Positions 50,517 through 60,461 of a stretch of DNA of 64,000 nt are shown in pieces. A program made the position numbers and the translations under genes. Source of the DNA: Granulicella aggregans (GTDB lineage: Bacteria; Acidobacteriota; Terriglobia; Terriglobales; Acidobacteriaceae); contig NZ_JAGSYE010000001.1 of the NCBI RefSeq assembly GCF_025685565.1, positions 434,001 through 498,000 on the forward strand, written 5' to 3'. Each line of letters begins with the position of its first letter. Position 1 is the first letter of the stretch. The notes beneath the pieces are model-generated. The model was not told the DNA's origin and searched no databases. It saw nothing but the letters and a program-made list of their open reading frames with translations.

Positions 50517-51757
50517 TACTTGGCCCCTTCGGGTGCGGCGGCCTTGGGGTCGGCGATGTGAACCTGCTGGCCGTCGGCGATGGAGTCGGAGGGGTCGATG
50601 ATGACCTTGTCGGAGGGCTGGAGGCCGGAGGCGATCTCGACCGTTGCGCCCATGTCGTTGCCGATCTTGACCGGGACGAGGTGGACCTTATCGCCGACGA
50701 CCGTGGCGACCTGAAGACCCTGGCTGCGGAAGATCAGCGTGTTCGAGGGCAGGGTCAGGCTGGTGGAGTGCTGCGGCACCTTGAAGTGGACGAAGACGTA
50801 GGCTCCGGGCAGGAGCAGGCCCTTGGCGTTGTCGATGTCGACTTCAACGTTCAGGGTGCGGGAGGCCTGGTCGATCTGGCTGGAGTTGCGGGCCACCTGG
50901 CCGACAAAGTTCTGGCCGGGGTACTCGTCTAGGGTGAGGGTCGCCTCAGTGTCGTTGCGGATGGAGGCGGAGTAGGCCTCGGGGACGGCGACGAAGACGC
51001 GGATCTTGCCGATGGCGGCGAGGTGGAAGAGCTCCTTGGGGACGGTGTTGGCACCGGCCTCGATGAGCGCGCCGACGTCGGTGTTACGCGCGGTGACGAT
51101 GCCATCGAAGGGAGCGTAGATGTTCTCGAACGACTGGAGCTGGGTGAGGCGGCGGACGTTGGCCTGAGAGGCGTCGCGGGCGGCACGCTTGGCGGCTTCG
51201 TCGCTGGTGGCGACGTCGGTCTCCTGCTTGGAGACGGAGTTGGTCTTGAGCAGGTTCTGGTAGCGAGCGGCGGTGGTCTCGGCGAGATCGAGGTTGGCTT
51301 GCGAACTCTTGAGATCGGCCTGTGCGACCTGCAGTTGCTGGTCGAGTTCAGGAGTCTCGATCTGGGCCATGAGCTGGCCCTTGCGGACGTGGGCGCCGAT
51401 GTCGAAGTACCACGCCTTCAGGTAGCCGCTGGTGCGGGAGTAGATGGGCGTGTCGATGAAGGCCTGGGTGTTGCCGGGGAGGGCGATCTCGTCGGTCATG
51501 GCGGAGCCGGTGGGATGGACGATCTCCACCGTGGAGACCGAGGACTGCTGGTTCTCGGTCTCGAGGACAGACTTATCGCGCGAACGCGAAGCGATGCCGA
51601 AGACGACGACGGCTGCGAGCACAATCACAACGACGATGAGGCCGATCCATGTGCCACGGGTGAGGCCACGGGCGGGCGGAGTGGTCAGTGATCCGCCCTG
51701 CGCCGACTGTCCGGCGGAGCTGGTCATGTCTGTGTTGGTTCCGTCCAGGTTGTTCAT
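50516..51757 (-). CDS. RND efflux periplasmic adaptor (HlyD/MFP)
   Basis: 413 residues. Cytoplasmic N-terminus, then membrane anchor (WIGLIVVVIVLAAVVVFGI). The adaptor parts are visible: IYSRTSGYLKAWYFDIGAHVRKGQLMAQIETPELDQQL (lipoyl half), a coiled-coil hairpin (AQADLKSSQANLDLAETTAARYQNLLKTNSVSKQE), FENIYAPFDGIVTARNTDVGALI, and beta-barrel/membrane-proximal parts ending in GLQPSDKVII. Good AGAGGA Shine-Dalgarno before ATG 51757. It links the permease with the outer-membrane NodT protein encoded next. Confidence 0.95.
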   Translation of the reverse strand: MNNLDGTNTDMTSSAGQSAQGGSLTTPPARGLTRGTWIGLIVVVIVLAAVVVFGIASRSRDKSVLETENQQSSVSTVEIVHPTGSAMTDEIALPGNTQAFIDTPIYSRTSGYLKAWYFDIGAHVRKGQLMAQIETPELDQQLQVAQADLKSSQANLDLAETTAARYQNLLKTNSVSKQETDVATSDEAAKRAARDASQANVRRLTQLQSFENIYAPFDGIVTARNTDVGALIEAGANTVPKELFHLAAIGKIRVFVAVPEAYSASIRNDTEATLTLDEYPGQNFVGQVARNSSQIDQASRTLNVEVDIDNAKGLLLPGAYVFVHFKVPQHSTSLTLPSNTLIFRSQGLQVATVVGDKVHLVPVKIGNDMGATVEIASGLQPSDKVIIDPSDSIADGQQVHIADPKAAAPEGAK

Positions 51758-51806
51758 ACGTTCCTCTAAGAGAGCGATATTCGTTGTACGTTATGCGTTG
51801 TACGTT

Positions 51807-54800
51807 TTAGGCTTGCGCGGTGATCGGATGCGGCTCTGGCGATGGCGCGGGCGCATTCTGCTTGCGGCGGCCGTGGAGCAGAGCGAAGACCGCCGGCACG
51901 AAGATGAGCGTGGCGATGGTGGCGAAGAAGAGGCCGCCGATGACGGCGCGGCCGAGAGGGGCGTTCTGCTCGCCGCCCTCGCCAGCTCCGAGCGCCATGG
52001 GGATCATGCCGATGATCATAGCCAGCGCCGTCATCATGACCGGGCGGAAGCGCGTGGCACCGGCTTCGATGGCGGCCGTGATGGCGTCGCCGTGGTGATT
52101 GAGGCGGTCGGTTGCGAAGGAGACGACGAGAATGCTGTTCGCGGTGGCGACGCCCATGCACATGATCGCTCCCATCAACGCGGGCACGCTGAGCGTGGTT
52201 CCGGTGGCGAAGAGGAAGATCACAATTCCAGCGAGCGCAGCGGGCAGCGCGGTGATGATAATGAACGGATCAAGCCACGACTGGAAGTTGACCACGATGA
52301 GCAGGTAGACGAGGACGATAGCGAAGGCCAGTCCGGCAATGAGACCGAAGTAAGAGGAGTTCATCGTCTCGATCTGGCCACGGACGCGAAGGAAGCTGCC
52401 GCGCGGGAGATCTTTCCTGTTGGCATCGACGATCTTCTGAATGGCCTTGCCGACGGAGCCGAGGTCACGCCCTTGGATATTTCCATAAATATCCAAAGTA
52501 CGGCGGATGTTGTAGTGATTGATGACCGGCATCTCCGACTTGCGCGAGATGGTGGCCACGTCAGCGAGGATCTCCGGATGCACGGCGGTAGGCGACGTGA
52601 TGGGGATGTTGCGCAGGTCGTTGAGCGACTGGATGTCGTACTGCGGTGACTGCGCGACGATGGAGTAGTTCACGCCGTTCTTGTAGTTGAGAAAGAACTG
52701 GGGCGAGAGCTGGGTGCTTCCGCTGAGGATGTTGAGCAAACTGCCGCCTACATCTTTTTCTGAAAGGCCCCCTTGTTGGGCCTTGGTGCGGTCAACCGAC
52801 ACGGTGAGGACAGGGTAGTCGTCTGGCTGCTGGATGCGCAGATCGACGAGGCCCGGAATCGTATGTAACTGCTCGAGGACTTTATTCGCGACGAGACGAT
52901 TGGCGGCGATGTCCTGGCCTTCGAACTGAATGTCGATGGGAGCGGGTAGACCGAAGTTCAGGATCTGGGTGACGATATCGGATGGCAAAAAGTAGAAGAT
53001 GTTGCCGGGGAAGTCTCCGGGAAGACTCTTGCGGAGCGCAGAGACGTAATCGGCGGTGGGGTGGTGGTCTTCCTTGAGCGAGACGGTGATATCGGCGTCC
53101 CCCGCACCAAAGAGGCCGGAGGTGGCGTGCTGCGTGTTCAGGGTGCTATAGGGCAGGCCGATGTTGTCGACGATATTGTCGATCTCGCCGGCGGGAATCT
53201 GCTTTCGGATATTTTGCTCGATGAGGTCACAGAGACGCGCAGTCTCTTCGATACGGGTACCACTTGGGGCGCGAACGTGCAGGATGAAGGCGCCGTTATC
53301 GGTACTGGGGAAGAAGTTCTGGCCAAGGAACGGAACCAGCGCGAAGGCGCAGAGGCAGGCCAGAAGGAAGATGGGAACAAAGATAAGCCGCATGCCAACA
53401 AGACGGCCGAGGAGATCCTCGTAAGCCCTGCGAATGTTCTCGAAGATGCTGTTGAAGCCGCGCTGGAAGCGGGCAAAGATATTGTTCGAAGGGACGGCGT
53501 GGTGATCGTGCGCCTTGAGCAGGTACATCGCCAGCGTGGGCACAAGCGTACGCGAGAGGACGTAAGACGCGAGCATGGCGAAGACGACAGCTTCAGCGAG
53601 CGGCACGAAGAGATATCTCGCTACGCCCGAGAGGAAGAACATGGGCAGGAAGACGATGCAGATGCAGAGCGTCGAGACCAGGGCGGGGACGGAGATCTGC
53701 GCCGCGCCTTCAAGGATGGACTCGTTGAGCGGGTTGCCTTCTTCGAGGTAACGCTCGATGTTCTCGATGGTGACGGTGGCGTCGTCGACCAGAATGCCGA
53801 CCGCGAGCGCCAGACCACCCAGGGTCATGATGTTGATGGTCTGACCGATCAGGCCGAGAACGATGACCGAGGTGAGAATGGAGAGCGGAATCGAGATGGC
53901 GATGATGACGGTGCTACGCCAGCTTCCAAGGAAGAGCAGGATCATCAGACCGGTAAGCACAGCGGCGATGATCATCTCGCGAATGACCCCAACGATCGAT
54001 CCACGGACGAAGATGGACTGGTCGCCGATGGGAGTCATGACGAGCTCTTTGGGAAGGGTCAAGGCGATGCGCGGAAGCAATGCCCTGATCTGGCTAACGA
54101 CGGAGAGTGTGGAGGCGGTACCAGACTTGAGGACAACGGCCAGCACACCGCGATGACCATCCTGGCGGACGATGTTGGTCTGGGGAATGCTGCCGTCGGC
54201 GACGGAACCGATGTCGTGAAGGTAGATGGTCGAACCATTGACCTGCTTGATGGGCAGATTCGCGAGGCCTTCAAGAGTGACGGGTGAGGAGTTGATGTGG
54301 ATGTCGTACTCGGAGACGCCGATCTTGGCCGTGCCGCCGGGCTGGGTGACGTTCTGGAGCGCGAGAGCATTGATGACGTCGCTGGGAGCCAGGCCCTTGG
54401 ACTGGAGGGCTTTGGGATCCATGTTGATGACGATGGTGCGTTGCTTGCCGCCGTAGACGCTAGGGATGACGGCACCGGGAACGGTGACGAGCTGGGTGCG
54501 GACGAAGTTGAGGCCGAAGTCGTTGAGCTGCTGCTCGGTGAGGCCTTTGCCGGAGAGGCCGATCTGCAGGATGGGCACACTGGAAGCGGAAAAATTGATG
54601 ATCTGCGGCGGCAGGGTTCCGGGTGGAAGGCTGCGCAGGATGAACTCGGAGGCGCTCGATACCTGGGAGTTTGCGGTATCGAGACTAGCGCCCTGTTGCA
54701 GGTAGACCTTCACAATGACCTGCCCGGCGATGGTGGTCGATTCGATGTGCTGGATATTGTCGACCAGCGTGGTGAGTACCTTCTCGTAAGGCGTGGTGAG

Positions 54801-54986
54801 ACGGCCTTCGAGCTCCTCAGGGTTCAGCCCGGTGTACTGCCATGCAATCGAGATGACCGGGATGTTGATGCTGGGGAAGATGTCGGTGGGCGTGCCGAGA
54901 ATGACGACGGGAGCCGCAATGAGGATGAGGATCGCCAGAACGATGAAGGTATAAGGCCGAGTTAAGGCAATTCGAACAATCCACAT
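51807..54986 (-). CDS. RND efflux permease (HAE-1-like, lysine-less variant)
   Basis: 1059 residues from ATG 54986 (MWIVRIALTRPYTFIVLAILILIAAP); an upstream extension to 55595 runs antisense through lysR and is rejected. About 12 membrane helices. Helix 4 has the proton-relay pair in VGILVDDATVTIENIERYL; helix 10 reads CMGVATANSILVVSFA, where the AcrB Lys is absent. Porter loops carry FPSINIPVISIAWQYTG, VYLQQGASLDTANSQV and related RND motifs. First gene of the permease-adaptor-OMP operon and divergent from a LysR regulator. Export substrate unknown. Confidence 0.95.
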   Translation of the reverse strand: MWIVRIALTRPYTFIVLAILILIAAPVVILGTPTDIFPSINIPVISIAWQYTGLNPEELEGRLTTPYEKVLTTLVDNIQHIESTTIAGQVIVKVYLQQGASLDTANSQVSSASEFILRSLPPGTLPPQIINFSASSVPILQIGLSGKGLTEQQLNDFGLNFVRTQLVTVPGAVIPSVYGGKQRTIVINMDPKALQSKGLAPSDVINALALQNVTQPGGTAKIGVSEYDIHINSSPVTLEGLANLPIKQVNGSTIYLHDIGSVADGSIPQTNIVRQDGHRGVLAVVLKSGTASTLSVVSQIRALLPRIALTLPKELVMTPIGDQSIFVRGSIVGVIREMIIAAVLTGLMILLFLGSWRSTVIIAISIPLSILTSVIVLGLIGQTINIMTLGGLALAVGILVDDATVTIENIERYLEEGNPLNESILEGAAQISVPALVSTLCICIVFLPMFFLSGVARYLFVPLAEAVVFAMLASYVLSRTLVPTLAMYLLKAHDHHAVPSNNIFARFQRGFNSIFENIRRAYEDLLGRLVGMRLIFVPIFLLACLCAFALVPFLGQNFFPSTDNGAFILHVRAPSGTRIEETARLCDLIEQNIRKQIPAGEIDNIVDNIGLPYSTLNTQHATSGLFGAGDADITVSLKEDHHPTADYVSALRKSLPGDFPGNIFYFLPSDIVTQILNFGLPAPIDIQFEGQDIAANRLVANKVLEQLHTIPGLVDLRIQQPDDYPVLTVSVDRTKAQQGGLSEKDVGGSLLNILSGSTQLSPQFFLNYKNGVNYSIVAQSPQYDIQSLNDLRNIPITSPTAVHPEILADVATISRKSEMPVINHYNIRRTLDIYGNIQGRDLGSVGKAIQKIVDANRKDLPRGSFLRVRGQIETMNSSYFGLIAGLAFAIVLVYLLIVVNFQSWLDPFIIITALPAALAGIVIFLFATGTTLSVPALMGAIMCMGVATANSILVVSFATDRLNHHGDAITAAIEAGATRFRPVMMTALAMIIGMIPMALGAGEGGEQNAPLGRAVIGGLFFATIATLIFVPAVFALLHGRRKQNAPAPSPEPHPITAQA

Positions 54987-55130
54987 ACTGAGAGACCTGC
55001 CTTGTGCGCGACGGAACTTATGTCTATAAGAATAGACACTTGTTTTGAATGGATGGTTTCGCAGTTTATTCCGAAGTGATTGATCGGAATAGCCGATATG
55101 ATGAGTGGGGAGAACGGCAAGAGCAGAGAC

Positions 55131-55230
55131 GAATGCGGGGGTCTCTCCAGTGCGCTGCGCTCCGGTCGAGATGACGCTTCTTGGGCTACAGAGAAAATCA
55201 GATCCTCCGCCTGCGGCGAAGGATGACAAG
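55131..55230. repeat. Family C and family D repeats in the RND/LysR divergent spacer
   Basis: AATGCGGGGGTCTCTCCAGTGCGC, GCTCCGGTCGAGATGACGC (C) followed by CAGATCCTCCGCCTGCGGCGAAGGATGACAAG (D). Both lie directly upstream of the LysR start, and the D copy ends only about 20 bases before TTG 55252. Confidence 0.85.
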
Positions 55231-55251
55231 GGTAATGAGTGGGGGCGGAGT

Positions 55252-56160
55252 TTGGAGCTGAGGCATCTGCGGTATTTTTGTGCGGTGGCGGACTCGGGGA
55301 CGTTCAGCCGGGCCAGTAAGGAACTGCATGTGTCACAGTCGGCGATCAGCGAACAGATTGCCGACCTGGAGCGCGAGATTGGGGGAGCGCTGCTCGACCG
55401 GTCGCAACGGCGGGCGAGGCTGACGCCGCAGGGCGAGTTGTTTCTGGCGGAGGCGCGGAAGACGCTGGTGGCGTCGGAGCGAGCTGTGGACATTGCGCGG
55501 CGATCGCTCAAGGGCGAGGTGGGGACGCTGGCGATCGGGTTCTTTCTATGGGGAGCGGGCGGTTTTTTTGCGCGGATCATCCGCGAATACCGCAAGCTGC
55601 ACCCCGAGATTCGGCTGTCGCTCTACGAGATGCATACGTGGGTGCAGATGGACGCTCTGGTCTCTGGCAAGATCGACCTTGGCTTTACCCGGCCCCTGGA
55701 GCCACCCTACGACCGCACTCTCCGCGCGGAGCTGCTGTACAGCGATCCGGTTGTGGTGGCGATGCCGGTGGACCATCCGCTGGCGGGCGAGACGGTGCAG
55801 GCCTCGGATCTGTCGGCCGAGCCCTTTGTGATGTGTGAGCGCGCGGTGACACCGGCGCTGTTCGATGGGATTCTGGCGCTGTGTTCGAAGGCGGGTTTTT
55901 CCCCGCAGATCGTGAACTCGTCGACGACTTGGTCAGGCGTGCTGACGCTGGTGGAGAGCGGCGAAGGGATTGCCATGGTGCCGTCGGGGGCACGACACCT
56001 GCGGACGCCTGGAGTGACGTTCGCGACGATCGAGCCGGAGACGACGCATATCGGGATCGCGATTGCGTGGAACCCTGAGAATATGGGGCCGATTCAGCGG
56101 GACTTTTTGAAGCTGGTGCTGGCGAACCGGGAAAAGATTCAGAGTTCGGGTGGGTATTGA
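55252..56160 (+). CDS. LysR-type transcriptional regulator
   Basis: From TTG 55252 the protein has 302 residues, the usual LysR length, starting at LELRHLRYFCAVADSGTFSRASKELHVSQSAISEQIADLEREIGGALLDRS (winged HTH). An ATG 27 codons upstream would add residues read from repeat DNA. Effector domain at about 95-290 (LAIGFFLWGAGGFFARIIREYRKLHPEIRLSLYEM, KIDLGFTRPLEPPYDRTLRAELLY, GIAMVPSGARHL). Divergent from the RND operon and so probably its regulator. Confidence 0.92.
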   Translation: MELRHLRYFCAVADSGTFSRASKELHVSQSAISEQIADLEREIGGALLDRSQRRARLTPQGELFLAEARKTLVASERAVDIARRSLKGEVGTLAIGFFLWGAGGFFARIIREYRKLHPEIRLSLYEMHTWVQMDALVSGKIDLGFTRPLEPPYDRTLRAELLYSDPVVVAMPVDHPLAGETVQASDLSAEPFVMCERAVTPALFDGILALCSKAGFSPQIVNSSTTWSGVLTLVESGEGIAMVPSGARHLRTPGVTFATIEPETTHIGIAIAWNPENMGPIQRDFLKLVLANREKIQSSGGY

Positions 56161-56166
56161 AGCGAG

Positions 56167-56661
56167 CTAGTAGGAAGAGGTTCGGCCAAAGGCAGAAGAG
56201 CTGCGGCTGTGCAGTGCGAAGAGCTCGCCGCGTGGGGCTGAGGGAAACGGCAATGGAGTCGCGTTCTCCTCGATGGCTTCAAGACGCTCGGCGACGGCCC
56301 AGATAAGACGCGCAAGTTGCCAGCGGGCGTAGAGAAAGCCTGCGGTCTTGCCCAGGGCGGCTCCGATAAGACTGACGAGGAGATTGGCGGCGAGCACGGT
56401 GATCGGGTGGACGGTGAAGAAGGACCATTGGGCAGCGTCGAAGAGGATGCAGCCGACGAGCGAGGCGATGAGGGCGACGGCGAAGAACTCGTTGCCGGCC
56501 TCCGATAGCTGACGGTTGAAGCGGGCTGCGAGGTTTTCCTGCTGCACCTTGGATAGTTCGGGGGAGAAGCTGGGGAGGGCGAGGACGATGCGGGTTCCGC
56601 GACGAAGCCAGAGAGTGCGCTGGAGGGAGGTGGGGTCGGTGATGGTGTGAGTTGAGGGCAT
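56167..56661 (-). CDS. Hypothetical membrane protein
   Basis: 164 residues from ATG 56661 (MPSTHTITDPTSLQRTLWLRR), with AGGAAAG upstream. Two hydrophobic helices: FFAVALIASLVGCILFDAAQ and ITVLAANLLVSLIGAALGKTAGFLYARW. A helical C-terminus follows (LARLIWAVAERLEAIEENATPL). I do not recognise a family. It faces the LysR gene end. Confidence 0.5.
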   Translation of the reverse strand: MPSTHTITDPTSLQRTLWLRRGTRIVLALPSFSPELSKVQQENLAARFNRQLSEAGNEFFAVALIASLVGCILFDAAQWSFFTVHPITVLAANLLVSLIGAALGKTAGFLYARWQLARLIWAVAERLEAIEENATPLPFPSAPRGELFALHSRSSSAFGRTSSY

Positions 56662-56948
56662 AAAGCTTTCCTGCCGAGCCGTAGTCGCTGCTCGGGTGTA
56701 CGGAGGTGTAGTGCGCGGGAGGTGCGGATCGTGACAAAGATTCGGGGAGAGACACGGCCGAGGATGGCCAGAACTAGGCAAGCGATGCCTATAGACCCGG
56801 CAAGGAGCGGTTTAGTCTGCAGGGGTTGGATGGTTCCGCACTTTGAGAGGTTCGCATCGAAGCCATGTCTATTGGGGATTCAGCCGATATCATCATATTT
56901 CGCGCCAACGGCCCCGTGCGTGCTGTAGACAAGCCGGGAGAACTACAA

Positions 56949-57773
56949 ATGTCGATCTCAAGCTTAGGTTTTAGCGGTGCCGGAGAGATTCTGTCTTTAC
57001 TCAAGCCTGCAGTGGGTACGCGGGTGTCGTCGGCGGGGAACGAAGGTTCTTATATCCAAACCAGCCCAGACGTATCGCACCCGGTGACAACCGACATCGA
57101 TGCGATCAACATCATTCTGAGTAACCTGCCCGATCCTCATTCCGCCTCAAACGAGAACTTGCTTGTCTATTCTCTCGATAAGCAGATCTCGTCGAGTTCT
57201 GGAGATCTTTCAGGGGTGCAAAGCACGATCAGCACTTATACGGACAGCTTCTCAGGCCCAAATCAATCCACTAACTGGGCGCCTACTCCGTCAGCTCAGT
57301 TCCTGGCAGACCTCAAAGCGATCGGGGATGCAGCGGCGTCAGGCGATGTCACTGCTGCGAAATCAGATCTGACCACAGCAGAGAACGATGCTTGGACGAA
57401 TGTCTCGAAGCCGACCTCCGGAGTCGACGGCGTACTAAGAAGCAACGCCAACATACGAGACGGTTTAGAGATGGAAGGGTACTCTGTCGCCGATGCCACG
57501 GCTCAAGCGGACGCGATCACCCTTGGAGGACTTGTGCCTACTACGGGTGACGCGACCGCCGACAAGAAGAGGAGCAGCGAGATCAGCGACCTCGCGCGGG
57601 TGCTTTCGCTTGAAGCAGGTTCTTTTGACAAGAAGACTGCCCAGGCGTCGGACGCAGCGCTATCCGATATTGTGAATCGTTTGCTCGGAGCGACTTCGGC
57701 CTCTGCGGCTAATCAGACGCTGGCAGCGCTCGATACAGCCTATGGCAGCCAGAACCTATCGGTTCAGGGATAA
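56949..57773 (+). CDS. Unrecognised Ser/Ala/Asp-rich protein
   Basis: 274 residues from ATG 56949, with GGGAGA eight bases upstream. The composition (Ser, Ala, Asp, Thr; few Cys or Trp) and the MSISSLGFSGAGEILSLLKPAVG opening look like exported bacterial repeat or flagellar-type proteins. Middle: VYSLDKQISSSSGDLSGVQSTISTYTDSFSGP; end: SDAALSDIVNRLLGATSASAANQTLAALDTAYG. No signal peptide, membrane helix or known motif is seen. The gene is bounded by the opposite-strand genes on both sides. Confidence 0.45.
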   Translation: MSISSLGFSGAGEILSLLKPAVGTRVSSAGNEGSYIQTSPDVSHPVTTDIDAINIILSNLPDPHSASNENLLVYSLDKQISSSSGDLSGVQSTISTYTDSFSGPNQSTNWAPTPSAQFLADLKAIGDAAASGDVTAAKSDLTTAENDAWTNVSKPTSGVDGVLRSNANIRDGLEMEGYSVADATAQADAITLGGLVPTTGDATADKKRSSEISDLARVLSLEAGSFDKKTAQASDAALSDIVNRLLGATSASAANQTLAALDTAYGSQNLSVQG

Positions 57774-57795
57774 CAAGGGGTGAATGGAGCCTTGG

Positions 57796-59397
<1,602 letters not shown>

Positions 59398-59470
59398 GGG
59401 AACCTCAGGTGGAGAAGGCATACCCTTAGGAGATGAACCCCCAAGGGGCATCAGTTTGAAATCTGAAGCG

Positions 59471-60031
59471 CTATGGTTGAACAGTCCACGTCGCGCCCTT
59501 GCTGAACGCTTCTTTGTTCCTTCTCAGAATGCTTCGATACCTAGAATGATGCAGGGGAGATCTGATGTCGTAATACTTCAGCAAGAGAAGAACAAAATCT
59601 TCAAGACATACTCTCGATGTCGGGAAGTGCGCGCGAGAGATTTTACGCTCGATCTCGGGGCATCCCATTTGCGGGGTGATCCTCAAATGAAGGTGGGGGG
59701 ACCGCAGATCGAAATCGTGGGGATGCCAGTGGTAGGCAAGAATTCCGTGGTGGTCAAATTCCGGGGTATCTGAAAACACGTAGCTATATTCACGCGTATG
59801 CGCCTTGAAAAGGCCATCTTCGCGTATTTCAGTATTGCAAACCTGCGTTACCTGCAAATAGAAGCGGCTTCCATTGGTGCTGGTTATTGGTATGGCCTTC
59901 TCGTAGAGAAGCGAAAAGGTGTTAGCTGCCTTCTGATAAGCCGCAAGGGGTTGATCAGTGAGGCAGCTGAGAGTTTCGTTCATGAAACTCGCAAAATTTT
60001 CGATTGCTTCTCTAGCGGTTTTTCCGGGCAC
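59471..60031 (-). CDS. Hypothetical His-rich-motif protein, second gene of a two-gene module
   Basis: 186 residues. A helical start (EAIENFASFMNETLSCLTDQPLAAYQKAANTFSLLYEKAIPI) is followed by a beta-rich part: YLQVTQVCNTEIREDGLFKAHTREYSYVFSD. The signature is GILAYHWHPHDFDLRSPHLHLRI, with His-x-His and Ser-Pro-His-x-His, reminiscent of DUF6516/TumE-type toxins, where a metal or RNA contact is proposed. The C-terminus is helical. Codon use is more AT-rich than in neighbours. It overlaps the upstream gene by 20 bases, so they are coupled; a toxin-antitoxin pair is possible but not shown. Confidence 0.5.
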   Translation of the reverse strand: MPGKTAREAIENFASFMNETLSCLTDQPLAAYQKAANTFSLLYEKAIPITSTNGSRFYLQVTQVCNTEIREDGLFKAHTREYSYVFSDTPEFDHHGILAYHWHPHDFDLRSPHLHLRITPQMGCPEIERKISRAHFPTSRVCLEDFVLLLLKYYDIRSPLHHSRYRSILRRNKEAFSKGATWTVQP

Positions 60032-60242
60032 TCGGTTTGGCGATCTTGCTGCTAGGAGCTAAAAGGGCGAGTTCGATAATACCGGGACACTGATCCGCAT
60101 CGAGCTTGGCATACTTTCCGCTATTTCGATTGCGAATGAAAGTCTTCCCGGAAATATTGAGGACGGACCGCGCACGCTCGTTCACGATGGAACTCATCTC
60201 GCTATCCGTGATCCAGCGAATCTTTTTTTGTGTCGCCGCCAT
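60012..60242 (-). CDS. Small basic protein, first gene of the two-gene module
   Basis: 76 residues from ATG 60242, with GAGG six bases upstream. MAATQKKIRWITDSEMSSIVNERARSVLNISGKTF followed by RNRNSGKYAKLDADQCPGIIELALLAP. It is basic and helix-forming at the start, with no clear HTH. Overlaps the next gene by 20 bases. An ACCCT-AAA-AGGGT palindrome (60310-60322) and a larger 13-bp inverted repeat (60348-60382) lie upstream and could be regulatory. Confidence 0.5.
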   Translation of the reverse strand: MAATQKKIRWITDSEMSSIVNERARSVLNISGKTFIRNRNSGKYAKLDADQCPGIIELALLAPSSKIAKPSARKNR

Positions 60243-60347
60243 AATATACCTCTATCGGATACGGAGCATCCTTCATGAGGTTAGGAGGGAACGCATACTG
60301 TGGTCAATGACCCTAAAAGGGTTCTCGGAGAGCACTTGACAAATCAT

Positions 60348-60382
60348 TGACGGGGTACGCCTGTGCTGAGCGTACCCCGTCA
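60348..60382. repeat. Perfect 13-bp inverted repeat
   Basis: TGACGGGGTACGC (60348-60360), loop CTGTGCTGA, then GCGTACCCCGTCA (60370-60382). No T run follows on either strand, so it is more probably an operator, recombination or attachment-type site than a terminator. It marks the boundary between the AT-richer module and gatA. Confidence 0.85.
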
Positions 60383-60461
60383 TGTTGCCACAAATCAAGT
60401 TAAAAATAAAATTACTGGGCCACCGGGGCGACGAAAGATGACGAGGGTTATGGGGTCGCAC

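Noticed and set aside
51807..55595. RND permease extended by 203 residues to 55595
   Set aside because: The extension is antisense to lysR and includes repeat DNA; ATG 54986 gives the normal RND start.
60348..60382. 13-bp inverted repeat as a terminator for gatA
   Set aside because: No T run on either strand; placed as a possible operator or recombination site.
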